From: JASDSY01 sp041441465
GTDB lineage: Bacteria; Muiribacteriota; UBA9980
Direction of reading: 5' to 3'
Length of the DNA stretch: 64,000 nucleotides
Assembly (NCBI GenBank): GCA_041441465.1
Contig: JASDSY010000020.1
Coordinates: 1-64,000 of the forward strand
The first letter of the stretch is position 1. Each line of letters begins with the position of its first letter. Below are positions 18,367-27,007 of the stretch, piece after piece. The notes beneath the pieces were generated by a model, which was not told where the DNA came from, did not search any database, and saw only the letters and a list, made by a program, of their open reading frames with translations. Position numbers and translations under genes: made by a program.

Positions 18367-19602
18367 ATGAAAGGAATAACACATTTTTTAACCGGCGTGG
18401 CCGTTGCGTCATGCTTTCCTGAAGCCGTAAAAAGTATATTTACAGATAAAACATTCTTAATGCCGTTTGGCGGGCTATTCGGCGTTTCATGCGATACGCT
18501 TGATTTCAGATTTGCCCGCTACTTCTGGAAGCATGATTATGTGGTCAGTATAAGTGAAGATGATCTTAACCCTAAAATCGTCGCCGAAACTTATGTTAAG
18601 GCTATGGAAGAAGCTTACCGCGAAAAAAAGACGGTTTATTTAAAAATTAATATTATAAGATTGTCAGGCAGTTATTACAGGACCTTTAATTTGTTCGTAG
18701 ATGAAAAACGCAAAGAAGTTACTGTTATGATAGGTTCGATAAAAACGATGAGCCATGTAATGGAAAGGCTTGATTATTTACCCGGTTATGAAACAATGAA
18801 AAAATCTATTGAAACCGTCGGCGTTCCTCAGACTCTTGAAAAATTAATCGACAGCCTTCCATCGATTCCTGAAAGCCGCCCTGTTGAAAATCATTTTTAT
18901 ACTGCTAAATTTAATGCGGATATCAATAATACTTATTACAGCGATACGGAAGTCGGTATATTTTCCGGCCCGGATTTTGCCTTTACGCCTGATGAAGGAG
19001 AAAATAAAGGTAAAATACGCATAGATTTTATACCGTGGCACAGGCAGTGGTCGCACAGCCTTACCCTCGGCTTATTGCTCGGGCCGGTTGGTTTTGCGCT
19101 TTATGCCATCTGGAATTATATTTTTGCGACACAGTATACCGGTTTATTTAATTCGTTAAATATCAGCGCATTTTTTATTGCTATACTCGCGTTCTGGTCG
19201 CATATATTTGTCGATCAAACTGGCCACCTCGGTTCTAATTTGTTTTACCCTTTTACGAAAAACCGTTCACAGGGGTTGGAATGGACCACGTCTGCCTCGA
19301 CTTTTCCAAATATTTTCGTGAATTATCTCTCGATTGCGATTATCATCTGGAATATTAACGCTTTCGCGCCGACTCCGGCGTTTACTTTGCCGTGGGCCGC
19401 GTCAATCGGCGGTAATTTTTCAAATCCGGCGTACTACCTTGTGTCTCTTTTGAATTATATAACTTATTTCGTGGCGCTGCCGCTTGGAATTATGTATTCG
19501 CTGATTGCGCTTTATAAAAAGTTTTATTACGACAAGAGGGAATCCGAGACTAACGAATATTTCGATGTATCCAGCATGTCAGGCGAGTCAGGCGACATGT
19601 AA
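18367..19602 (+). CDS. membrane-bound metal-dependent hydrolase-like protein (DUF457-like)
   Basis: The 411-residue protein begins MKGITHFLTGVAVASCFPE, a pattern of the DUF457/YdjM-type predicted membrane-bound metal-dependent hydrolases, with His-rich segments WHRQWSHSLTLG and FWSHIFVDQTGHLG as likely metal sites at the ends of transmembrane helices. It is longer than usual because a polar region of roughly 150-200 residues is inserted between the first helix and the His motif. GGAG at 18356-18359 precedes ATG 18367. Its stop codon overlaps the start of the following radical SAM gene (TAATG), so the two are coupled and may act in one pathway. Confidence 0.7.
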   Translation: MKGITHFLTGVAVASCFPEAVKSIFTDKTFLMPFGGLFGVSCDTLDFRFARYFWKHDYVVSISEDDLNPKIVAETYVKAMEEAYREKKTVYLKINIIRLSGSYYRTFNLFVDEKRKEVTVMIGSIKTMSHVMERLDYLPGYETMKKSIETVGVPQTLEKLIDSLPSIPESRPVENHFYTAKFNADINNTYYSDTEVGIFSGPDFAFTPDEGENKGKIRIDFIPWHRQWSHSLTLGLLLGPVGFALYAIWNYIFATQYTGLFNSLNISAFFIAILAFWSHIFVDQTGHLGSNLFYPFTKNRSQGLEWTTSASTFPNIFVNYLSIAIIIWNINAFAPTPAFTLPWAASIGGNFSNPAYYLVSLLNYITYFVALPLGIMYSLIALYKKFYYDKRESETNEYFDVSSMSGESGDM

Positions 19603-20627
19603 TGAGCACTAACGTCAATATGACAAATAAATTCGGCAAGTATAAATATTTTAAAATAGGTGAGCTTGGCGGCGGCGGAATAATAGTTTCGTATAAATGC
19701 ACAAACCGCTGCAGGCACTGCTTGGTAGTCGGCGCGCCCGAACGTGAAAATATATGGATAAAACCTGAATTTTTAGATTCAGTGTATAAAACTATAAAAA
19801 AATCCGGCCCTAATGTTCAAATGCATATAGGCGGTGGTGAAACTTTTTTAAATCCGGAATGCTGTTTATATTCCATGGAATTAGCCGCTAAAAATGATAT
19901 ATTTGTTGATTATATCGAAACTAACGGGTTCTGGGGCGGCGATAAGGCTAAATATATGCCGCTTCTTCGGGAATTAAAAAAACTTGGCTTGAAAAGCATA
20001 CTAATATCAGTATCGCCATTTCATTCCGAATTCATAAAACCGCAGGCGACTACTGACGCTATTGCGGCGGTTAAAGAAGTATTCGGCCCTGAAGGCGCAT
20101 TTGTATGGATTCCGGATTTTTTGAATGTATTTGATATGATCGATATGGATAAACCCTTGAAAATCGATAAATTGCCTGAAAGATTCTTGAAAATGATACC
20201 CGATATGTATTATTTGATACCGGGCGGTCGCGCCGGATATCTCGGTGAAAAATTCTTTAAAAAATGGCCGGCTAAAACATTTTTTATGACGGATTGTGTC
20301 AGGGAGTTCGCCTCGACTGCGCATTTCCATATCGATTACATGGGTAATTATATGCCCGGCGGATTGTGCGGCGGTATTTCAATCTGCGATTATACCGAGA
20401 TCGGCACCTCCATCACGCTCGATGATAAACCCATACTTAGCGCGCTTATAAATGGCGGAATTAAATCGCTTTTTGATTTTGCAGTTAATGATTACGGTTA
20501 TGTGCCCGATCCTGATGGTTATTGCGGAAAGTGCCATTTATGCGTTGATATCAGAAAATTTTTATATGATAAATGCGATTTTAAAGAACTTAAGCCGGCT
20601 GAATTTTATAAATTTTTAAAAAAATAA
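19602..20627 (+). CDS. radical SAM protein
   Basis: The 341-residue protein has the radical SAM [4Fe-4S] motif C33-TNR-C37-RH-C40. Further conserved-looking segments are MHIGGGETFLNPE, ILISVSPFHSEFI and a C-terminal Cys group (YCGKCHLCVDIRKFLYDKC) that may bind a second cluster, as in SPASM-type enzymes. It should cleave S-adenosylmethionine to start radical chemistry; the substrate is unknown. Its start codon overlaps the stop of the DUF457-like gene. Confidence 0.8.
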   Translation: MSTNVNMTNKFGKYKYFKIGELGGGGIIVSYKCTNRCRHCLVVGAPERENIWIKPEFLDSVYKTIKKSGPNVQMHIGGGETFLNPECCLYSMELAAKNDIFVDYIETNGFWGGDKAKYMPLLRELKKLGLKSILISVSPFHSEFIKPQATTDAIAAVKEVFGPEGAFVWIPDFLNVFDMIDMDKPLKIDKLPERFLKMIPDMYYLIPGGRAGYLGEKFFKKWPAKTFFMTDCVREFASTAHFHIDYMGNYMPGGLCGGISICDYTEIGTSITLDDKPILSALINGGIKSLFDFAVNDYGYVPDPDGYCGKCHLCVDIRKFLYDKCDFKELKPAEFYKFLKK

Positions 20628-20748
20628 AAAAAACGGAACTTTTTTTTAATAATCGAAGTATTCTATGTATAGCTGTGTGGAGTGTGCGTTTTTATTGTAA
20701 ATAGCGTGAATTGAAACTGCATGGTCCATTCAAATTAAAAGTAAAATT

Positions 20749-20777
20749 TTGTTAATAAGTATTTTATTTTGTATAAT
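20749..20777 (+). promoter_or_regulatory. promoter of the M23 peptidase gene
   Basis: TTGTTA (20749-20754), a 17-base spacer and TATAAT (20772-20777). A GAAGGGAAG ribosome binding site follows at about 20792-20800. Confidence 0.6.
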
Positions 20778-20809
20778 AAAATTATAGTAAAGAAGGGAAG
20801 CGGTTATTT

Positions 20810-21544
20810 ATGAAAAAAATTATGCTTTTGTTAATTTTGGTATTTATGATGGCTTCGACTGTAACTGCACTGGAAGCGGCTTCTAATAAAAAGTCGGCTA
20901 ACAGCGGTTCGGTTTTGCAGCAGTTGAAAAGCGAAGAAATGTCTAAAGACAGCGGCACTCCCGGCAGTAAAGCTGCCACCGAGGCGGTCAATACAGATTC
21001 GTTAAAACCTGAAGGGGAAAACAAGAAAGCGTCAGATGATGATGATGACAGCTACGTAGCGGATGATTCTGATTCAAAAGATAATAAAGATGCTTCGGTT
21101 AACTCAGATTCCTCAAAGTCTTCCGGCCTTAGCGGGCTTCCTGTGGCAAGTAACTTATTCAGGGTAACCAGCAAGTTCGGCTGGCGTATCCACCCTGTTA
21201 AAAAAGTTCGTAAAATGCATACCGGCATTGATTTGGGAGTTCCAAAAGGCACAAAATTATTTGCCATCGGCGACGGTAAAGTAACTTCAGCAGGCTGGGA
21301 AAATGGTTACGGCTATACCGTAATTGTAAAACATATAGTAGGCGCTAAAACTTACTTCGTAAGGTACGCGCATCTTTCAAAAATGGCTAAAGTCGGCACT
21401 GAAGTGAAAAAAGGCGAACAAATTGCCGGCGCTCTGACAGGCAATAGCGGTGTCGGAACTGCCGCGCATCTTCATATAGAAGTCCGCGAGGACGATCCTT
21501 ACGGCGAGGCAATCGATCCTTTGAAATTTATAAGTAAAGAATAA
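20810..21544 (+). CDS. M23-family metallopeptidase (LytM-like)
   Basis: This 244-residue exported protein has a signal peptide (MLLLILVFMMASTVTALEAA), a low-complexity Ser/Asp/Lys-rich linker to about residue 110, and a LytM/M23 domain. The zinc ligands are visible as H137 and D141 in HTGIDLG and H222 in HLHIEV, with catalytic-type His residues at H188 (YAHLS) and H220. No ligand is missing, so it should be an active peptidoglycan endopeptidase in the periplasm. It has its own promoter and is followed by another independent gene. Confidence 0.9.
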   Translation: MKKIMLLLILVFMMASTVTALEAASNKKSANSGSVLQQLKSEEMSKDSGTPGSKAATEAVNTDSLKPEGENKKASDDDDDSYVADDSDSKDNKDASVNSDSSKSSGLSGLPVASNLFRVTSKFGWRIHPVKKVRKMHTGIDLGVPKGTKLFAIGDGKVTSAGWENGYGYTVIVKHIVGAKTYFVRYAHLSKMAKVGTEVKKGEQIAGALTGNSGVGTAAHLHIEVREDDPYGEAIDPLKFISKE

Positions 21545-21641
21545 AATTTTTTTGTTTAGTGTAAAATATATTGCGGTCATACTAAAAAATAACATTTGTT
21601 ATTTTCCGATGATTTGTGCTAAAATTAAATAATGAATTTAT

Positions 21642-21680
21642 GCTTAAAGGCGGCCTTAATTTATTTGGTTGCCTTTAAGC
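21642..21680 (+). other. 5'-leader hairpin
   Basis: GCTTAAAGGC (21642-21651) is perfectly complementary to GCCTTTAAGC (21671-21680), with a 19-base loop. It lies between a weak promoter (TTGTTA 21596-21601, TAAAAT 21620-21625, spacer 18) and the ribosome binding site of the next gene, so it may influence initiation. No T-run follows. Confidence 0.4.
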
Positions 21681-21713
21681 GTTTATATGAATATTAAACG
21701 GGAGCGGATTGTT

Positions 21714-22781
21714 ATGAAGTTTATTAATTATGTAACTTCCTGTATTAATTTTGATAAGAAAATTCTGGCTTCAATTTTAATCGCGCCTATTTCGGCGTTA
21801 GTTATTTCAGACTTGCCGGCTGCTAATGCGGCTGAAACTCAAAATAAACAGGTCAGCCAGGCAAAAATTAATGTCAGCGTTAAATATGGCGCTAAAGACA
21901 ATGAAATTTCGCCGCGTGTTATAAATGAGGCTAAAAGTTCAATAATGCCAAATCCGGGCTGCTTTGCGCTTGATTCTTCTGAAAATATTTTTGTGGCTGA
22001 TGAATTAGGGCAGAAAATATTAAAAATTACCAAGGGCGGTTCTACTAAAGAGTGCGTCTTGAAATATAATAAAGCGCCTATATATAATAATTTTATATCA
22101 GATATCGCAATTTCAAATTCAGGTTTTGTTTACCTTGCCGATGCTGAATCGAATAAAATACATAAATTCGATGATAATGGTAATTTGATAAATACACTCG
22201 GCCAGACTAAAGACGGAAAGCCTATCATAAAAAAAATAAAAAATATTTTCACCGATAATAAATCAAATTTGATTGCGATTGATATGCTCGAACCTAAAGC
22301 CGTGGTTTTTGACGAATCAGGAGCGCTGACTAAAGAAGTCAAATTGCCAATTTCAGATGTAAGTTTTTCCTATGCTTATTGTACCAATAGCCAGGATAAA
22401 ATTTATGTTACTGCGCTTGAACCTAACAGATTTAGAATCGCGAATGCCGAAAAAACCGATGAAATCATTTTGAATTATTCGCATGAATCTAAAAATGGAA
22501 AAGACAGGATCGTTGACGGCAAGCTGATTGGCTTTGACGCTAAAGATAATGTTTACGTCAGAATTGTTTTGGCGAATGAAGACGGCGCGGTATCTCAAAA
22601 TTGGATAATGAAATTTTCGAATGATGCCAAACTTCTTAAAAAAATAGCCGTGCCTTATTATGACGTCGACGAGCAGCCTCTTATTTTAGCCGAACAATGC
22701 TTTGTTTTAAAAGAAGACGTGATAATGACCTACAAGGAAGAGGAAAAAACATTCGATTTCATAACTTATGAATTGAAATAA
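21714..22781 (+). CDS. exported NHL/beta-propeller-like protein
   Basis: The 355-residue protein has a signal-like N-terminus (ILASILIAPISALVISDLPAANAAET) and repeated segments such as CFALDSSENIFVADELGQKILKI and ISNSGFVYLADAESNKIHKFDDNG that match the NHL-type beta-propeller repeat, in which each blade reads out one short strand set. It is probably periplasmic or cell-surface and used for binding; no catalytic residues are apparent. I chose ATG 21714 because GGGAG lies at 21700-21704; an upstream ATG at 21669 overlaps the leader hairpin. Confidence 0.75.
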   Translation: MKFINYVTSCINFDKKILASILIAPISALVISDLPAANAAETQNKQVSQAKINVSVKYGAKDNEISPRVINEAKSSIMPNPGCFALDSSENIFVADELGQKILKITKGGSTKECVLKYNKAPIYNNFISDIAISNSGFVYLADAESNKIHKFDDNGNLINTLGQTKDGKPIIKKIKNIFTDNKSNLIAIDMLEPKAVVFDESGALTKEVKLPISDVSFSYAYCTNSQDKIYVTALEPNRFRIANAEKTDEIILNYSHESKNGKDRIVDGKLIGFDAKDNVYVRIVLANEDGAVSQNWIMKFSNDAKLLKKIAVPYYDVDEQPLILAEQCFVLKEDVIMTYKEEEKTFDFITYELK

Positions 22782-22840
22782 TCATTTGAAATTACTCTTT
22801 AAATTATGTGAATTAAAGTTTAAAAGTATTTTTATAAATA

Positions 22841-22884
22841 AAAAAACTGGCTGCCTGAAAGTAATTTTTGTCAGCCAGTTTTTT
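22841..22884. terminator. bidirectional terminator
   Basis: A perfect 13-base-pair stem (22841-22853 with 22872-22884) carries A-runs on the left arm and T-runs on the right, between convergent genes. It contains TGGCTGCCTGAAA, also seen in nearly the same form at 37248-37260. Confidence 0.85.
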
Positions 22885-22929
22885 ATTTAATTGCTACGAA
22901 TATTTCATTATTATAAAATTTGTTGGTTG

Positions 22930-24258
22930 TTATTTTATTTTTGAATATAATACTATGACCTGGCCAGGCCTTAAATTGTATTCGAACCTTTCATTTACAT
23001 TATCCAGCCTGTATTCGGGTGAAATGTCCATAACTTTTTGTTTAGTGCCGACCGCGTTCGATATACTGTCAAAATATACATTTTGATAATTATTTACATC
23101 TTTATTGATTATTATGAGCGCGCGTTCCGTTTCGTTAAAATCACTTTTCCGGATGCATATAACATTCTGCCAGTTCGACTGGTCGACTATCTCTATCGCG
23201 CATTCTTCGTTAAATACGGCGTGATTTTTTTTGACTTCGTTGACGGTTTTTATGAAATCCGAGATGTCAATACCGGTGTTAGTTTCGTAATCAGATGAAT
23301 TGGTGTTTACTACGTTTATTCTCTTTTTAAAACCATACTCGAACCCGAGCGGAATCATAAGTCCGGATGAAAAGAACGCCACAAATTGATGTTTCTGTTT
23401 TACCGCGCTCAGGTTGCTGTTTGTTTCTTCGAAAAGCCTTCTGGTATCATGTGATTCTGGAAACCCTATCGACGGTATGCCTTTTGTTTTTTCATAACTT
23501 AACTTATACTGGTTCAAAAGCCAAGGATCATTATAATTCCAGTATTTGGCGCTGTTAAACGTATAGTCGAAACCTGCTTCGGCAAGTTTTATTACGTCTT
23601 TTATCTCACAGCCCAGAGTTTCAGCCAGGAATAATGATTCCGGAAATTCCTTGCGGATGTTTGATAGTATATAATTCCATAATTTTGTCGGTATTTTATA
23701 GGCGGCGTCGCATCTGAATCCATTTACGCCAAGCCGCATGTAATAGGTGATCATGTCCAGCCAGTATTTATAGAGTCCGTCAAGATCGCTTGAATTTTCG
23801 TTGTCTATTTCGGCGAGATCACCCCAGACGACTTTTTTGCCGTCTTCTTCGATGACAAACGGATTTAATATGTTTCCCGCATTGTCTTTTAAATACCAGG
23901 CAGGATGTTCTTTAGTTAAGGGCGAGTCTATGGCTGTATGGTTTATTACAAGGTCCATTATGAATTTCATTCCGTATTGATGCGTTCTGGCGATGACTGT
24001 TTTTAATTGCGCTTCCGGCGATTGGCCGCAATTATGATCGATGAACTCGTCTTTGAATTTATAATATTCCGAAACGCTGTAAAGCGAGCCTGAAAATCCC
24101 GAATAATGAAATGGATTGACGTATATTGCGTTGAAACCCATCGCGGCGATCCTCGGGATGTGCTTCAGCCATTCCGTCATGCTGCCGGCTAATTTAGGGA
24201 ATAAATTGTAAATCCTTAATTTTTCGCCAAATGCCTGTCTTGCGTTAATGCCGTTCAT
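22930..24258 (-). CDS. alpha-amylase-family glycoside hydrolase (GH13)
   Basis: This 442-residue cytoplasmic enzyme is a GH13 (beta/alpha)8-barrel protein. Conserved regions appear in order: MDLVINH (101-107), nucleophile D184 in GFRCDAA, acid/base E213 in LAETLG, and transition-state D271 in ESHDT. A short all-beta C-terminal domain follows. It acts on alpha-glucans; hydrolase versus maltosyl-transferase activity cannot be decided from sequence. No signal peptide is present. AAGGAAGG precedes the ATG on the minus strand. It points away from repeat copy A, whose first hairpin lies within about 60 bases of its start codon. Confidence 0.88.
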   Translation of the reverse strand: MNGINARQAFGEKLRIYNLFPKLAGSMTEWLKHIPRIAAMGFNAIYVNPFHYSGFSGSLYSVSEYYKFKDEFIDHNCGQSPEAQLKTVIARTHQYGMKFIMDLVINHTAIDSPLTKEHPAWYLKDNAGNILNPFVIEEDGKKVVWGDLAEIDNENSSDLDGLYKYWLDMITYYMRLGVNGFRCDAAYKIPTKLWNYILSNIRKEFPESLFLAETLGCEIKDVIKLAEAGFDYTFNSAKYWNYNDPWLLNQYKLSYEKTKGIPSIGFPESHDTRRLFEETNSNLSAVKQKHQFVAFFSSGLMIPLGFEYGFKKRINVVNTNSSDYETNTGIDISDFIKTVNEVKKNHAVFNEECAIEIVDQSNWQNVICIRKSDFNETERALIIINKDVNNYQNVYFDSISNAVGTKQKVMDISPEYRLDNVNERFEYNLRPGQVIVLYSKIK

Positions 24259-24304
24259 TTGCTTACCTTCCTTTTATTTTAGAATGAAATATTATATTTT
24301 TAGG

Positions 24305-24690
24305 TCAGGGGCAGGTGAAGGGTTTAACCCTTCCCTTCCCCCCCCACCAATCCTGCTGCTTTTTTTATGACCGCAAAGCGCGGGCGCCGCCCGCTTACTT
24401 TGCGGTCATTCGGCAATCGTGACTGGCTAAAATTACCAATAATCATTTTAATTTGCTGGCCAGCCACGAAACAAAACCCTGCGAAACTTTGTTCCTATCA
24501 ATTATTGGCAGTCATAAAAAAACGAAGAAAATTAAATGTATATTGGAGTCCAAAAATATTTTTGCAGGGACATCTCGGAAGTGGTGGAGCCATGGATGGC
24601 GTGAACCGCTGAGAGTAAGCGGTGAAAATCCCGGAAGGATTTTCGAACGCGGTCCCGAAAAAATCTTTTTTGACGATCCCTTTAATTCCC
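24305..24690 (+). repeat. structured dispersed repeat, copy A
   Basis: This non-coding unit folds as a chain of hairpins. HP1 is 24317-24324 with 24326-24333. AATCCTGCTGC follows (24349-24359). HP2 is TGACCGCAAAG (24368-24378) with CTTTGCGGTCA (24398-24408) plus inner GCGGGC/GCCCGC. CGGCAATCG follows (24411-24419). HP3 is 24418-24427 with 24459-24468. The 3' end is a three-way junction: P1 GGGAC (24567-24571) with GTCCC (24652-24656); P2 GTGGT (24581-24585) with ACCGC (24605-24609) and GCCA with TGGC around a GGA/GTGA internal loop; joining segment TGAGAGTAA (24610-24618); P3 AAAATCC (24625-24631) with GGATTTT (24637-24643). The stems differ from copies B and D but the folds match. Small open frames inside are not genes. 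Confidence 0.75.
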
Positions 24691-24739
24691 CCGAAAAGAT
24701 ACTCTAATATTGTTGTTTATAAGTATAATACAAACTTGA

Positions 24740-26143
24740 TTATTTCGCTAAAGCGGATGACGCCTGAGCGGTTACTCCGACTTTACCGCGCGAAATTGAA
24801 AGAAATATTCCCACTATACAAAATCCTGAAAATAAAAACATTCCCGACTGGAGCGCGCCCATAAATTGGCTGTAATTAGTCGGTGTAATCTGCGCCTTGC
24901 CTATATATAGATCTATCAATAATGTGGCTAAACCCATACTTAACATTTGTCCAATTGTACGCATCGTCGAAAGCGTTCCGGCAGCGGTGCCGTAAAATTT
25001 CTTTTCGACCGAGCACATTACGGCGTTTGTATTTGGCGATGAGAAAAACGCGAAGCCGAATCCAAGTATTGTAAGTGCCGCTATTATTGATAATATCTGC
25101 GTTTCAGTCGTCAAAAATGCGAAGAAGAAAATCCCGACAGCAGTCAGTGCCATTCCGGATGAAGCTAAAATTCGCGGTTCGAACCTGTCCGAGAGCTTTC
25201 CGGCTAACGGCGAAAATATCGCCATCATGACAGGCTGCGCTATTAAGACTGCGCCGGCTGTATGGGCGCTCATGCCTTTAACATATTGCAAATATAAGCT
25301 TAAAAGGAATGTAAGCGCAAAAGTCGCGCTGTAATGAATGAGCGCCGCGAAATTCGAAAAAGCGAAAACTTTATTTGTCTTAAATAATTTTATATTTAAT
25401 ATAGGCGCGTCAACCGCTTCCTCATATTTAATAAATGCCGCTAATATTATAAATGATACCAATGCCGAAATCATACCGGATATTTCAGAAACATGCGAAA
25501 GCCCATACATCATAGTTAGAAACATTACCGAATATACCGCTGAACCTGTCTTGTCAAATTTTTCTTTTTTCGATTCTGCCCATTCGTAGCCTTTTAAATT
25601 TTTTAAAATTAAAAAAATATTCAGTAACCCGAGCGGAATATTAATCCAGAAAATACTGCGCCAGCCTAAATAATTCGTCATAATGCCGCCGATAAACGGC
25701 CCGGCCGACAGTCCCGTATACGTTGCCGCTACATTTATTCCAAGCGCTTTGCCGCGCTTTTCATTCGGAATTACCGACGAAATAATCGCCATCGAGGTGC
25801 AAAATATCATGGCCGCTCCAATGCCCAGAAACGCGCGGCATAAGATAAGCATTGATATTGAGTTGGATACCGCGGATAATATGGAAGACAGAACAAAAAG
25901 AATGTTGCCGGCTAAAAATATTTTCTTGCGGCCGTAAATGTCGGCGAGCCTGCCGAACGGCACTAAAAACATGGCCGACGTCAAAAGATATGAAATCGAT
26001 ATCCAGCTTAACATTATGGCGTTGGCTTTAAATTCTGAACCGATCGCGGGTAAGGCTATGTTTACGGCCGAGCCCATAAATGGAGTTAAAAAAGCCGCCA
26101 GGACGGTTATTGTGAGAATGGTTCGCGTGTCGGGTTGCTGCAT
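24740..26143 (-). CDS. MFS drug-efflux-type transporter (DHA2-like)
   Basis: The 467-residue inner-membrane protein has 12-14 hydrophobic helices. Motif A appears as GRLADIYGRKKIF after the second helix, and the antiporter motif C as GLSAGPFIGGIMTNYLGWR, both typical of proton-driven drug exporters of the DHA2/EmrB type. It has its own promoter on the minus strand: TTGAAA (complement of 26206-26211), spacer 17, TATAAT (complement of 26183-26188). The gene lies between repeat copies A and B, which are direct repeats on the opposite strand, so it may have arrived or moved with them. It follows no partner gene. Confidence 0.9.
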   Translation of the reverse strand: MQQPDTRTILTITVLAAFLTPFMGSAVNIALPAIGSEFKANAIMLSWISISYLLTSAMFLVPFGRLADIYGRKKIFLAGNILFVLSSILSAVSNSISMLILCRAFLGIGAAMIFCTSMAIISSVIPNEKRGKALGINVAATYTGLSAGPFIGGIMTNYLGWRSIFWINIPLGLLNIFLILKNLKGYEWAESKKEKFDKTGSAVYSVMFLTMMYGLSHVSEISGMISALVSFIILAAFIKYEEAVDAPILNIKLFKTNKVFAFSNFAALIHYSATFALTFLLSLYLQYVKGMSAHTAGAVLIAQPVMMAIFSPLAGKLSDRFEPRILASSGMALTAVGIFFFAFLTTETQILSIIAALTILGFGFAFFSSPNTNAVMCSVEKKFYGTAAGTLSTMRTIGQMLSMGLATLLIDLYIGKAQITPTNYSQFMGALQSGMFLFSGFCIVGIFLSISRGKVGVTAQASSALAK

Positions 26144-26182
26144 ACTAAAAATACTCGATTCTAATCAAATTTTGTTTTGTGT

Positions 26183-26211
26183 ATTATATCACAGCATATG
26201 CGTTTTTTCAA
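26183..26211 (-). promoter_or_regulatory. promoter of the MFS gene
   Basis: Minus-strand TTGAAA (complement of 26206-26211), a 17-base spacer and TATAAT (complement of 26183-26188). Confidence 0.65.
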
Positions 26212-26295
26212 GGCACTGAATATGCATTGATTGCGGTATGAAAGTGAATAGAATTTAATGTCTTAGTTTATGTGATTCGTAGTGCTTATTTTTTT

Positions 26296-26735
26296 GGGGA
26301 TTTTTTGCGGGGGACACAAAGGGTGATACCCTTTGATTTCCCCCGCGCCCCCTCTTTAATCCTGTTGTATCTACCGTTGTTTTGCGATACTGTCGTTTAA
26401 TTTGTCTTAGTTTCGCTAACCGCTTCGCGTTTAGCGAAACACGGCAATCGGCCGCGTGAATTTTTCATGTATTTATACAATTTCGTTTGCGGCCGAAGGT
26501 GAAGAAATATGAATGGCAGGAGTTTTTCAATGGTACGTGAAACATACTAATAAAAGCTTCAAAGTTTTTAGCAGTTACGTTTCGCAAAATTTTTTTATCA
26601 TCAAAAACTGATTTATGAATGCCAATTTTTGAGAGACATTTCGGAGGGAGCGGAGCCAGGAATGGCGTGAGCTCCTGAGAATAAGCGTCACAAATCCAGA
26701 AGGGATTTGTGAACGCGGTCTCTCAAAAATGGCAG
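26296..26735 (+). repeat. structured dispersed repeat, copy B
   Basis: Same architecture as copy A. HP1 is GCGGGGG (26307-26313) with CCCCCGC (26340-26346), inner CAAAGGGT (26317-26324) with ACCCTTTG (26328-26335). AATCCTGTTG is at 26358-26367. HP2 is GTTTCGCTAA (26410-26419) with TTAGCGAAAC (26431-26440). ACGGCAATCG is at 26441-26450. HP3 is CGGCCGC (26449-26455) with GCGGCCG (26489-26495). In the terminal junction, P1 is TTTTTGAGAGAC (26626-26637) with GTCTCTCAAAAA (26718-26729); P2 is GGAGC (26647-26651) with GCTCC (26671-26675) and GCCA with TGGC; the joining segment is TGAGAATAA (26676-26684); P3 is CACAAATCC (26689-26697) with GGATTTGTG (26703-26711). Bases 26595-26641 are nearly identical to the inverse of 50514-50560 in copy C. 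Confidence 0.8.
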
Positions 26736-26811
26736 AATAAATTCCTTGGCCGCTCCCGTATCTAATTAACTCGAACTGTGATGGTAAGAGCCCTTATAAA
26801 ATCAAATTTAG

Positions 26812-26840
26812 TTGACAGGTGGCATAAAAAATGCTAAAAT
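26812..26840 (+). promoter_or_regulatory. promoter of the pdxJ-rpoN operon
   Basis: TTGACA (26812-26817), a 17-base spacer and TAAAAT (26835-26840). The roughly 160-base leader to the pdxJ ATG contains only weak small dyads (AAACGGCCGTTT near 26970). Confidence 0.75.
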
Positions 26841-27007
26841 CTTTCAAAGTATATTTTTTAAAGTACGGTAGAAATTTGACGCTTTAGATTTATTTTTGTA
26901 TGCAGCATGAATTTTATTTTTAAAAGATAAGGCCGCGCTGAGTCGATTGTGATTAGCCGTTAATGGCTATAAACGGCCGTTTTTAATATAATAGAGGTAG
27001 ATATATT

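Noticed and set aside
24563..24661. TPP-riboswitch reading of the CTGAGAGT segment
   Set aside because: TPP elements have a different P3 and a second conserved GCG-type segment; the GGA/GTGA loop and P3 here do not match, and the copies are not upstream of thiamine genes.
24367..24864. Overlapping short open frames (80-84 codons) inside and beside repeat copy A
   Set aside because: They overlap each other in several frames, lack ribosome binding sites and follow the hairpin arms. The structure explains the open frames.
24305..26735. Integron attC or CRISPR reading of the repeated hairpins
   Set aside because: There is no integrase or cas gene in the window, no regular spacing, and no uniform repeat unit.
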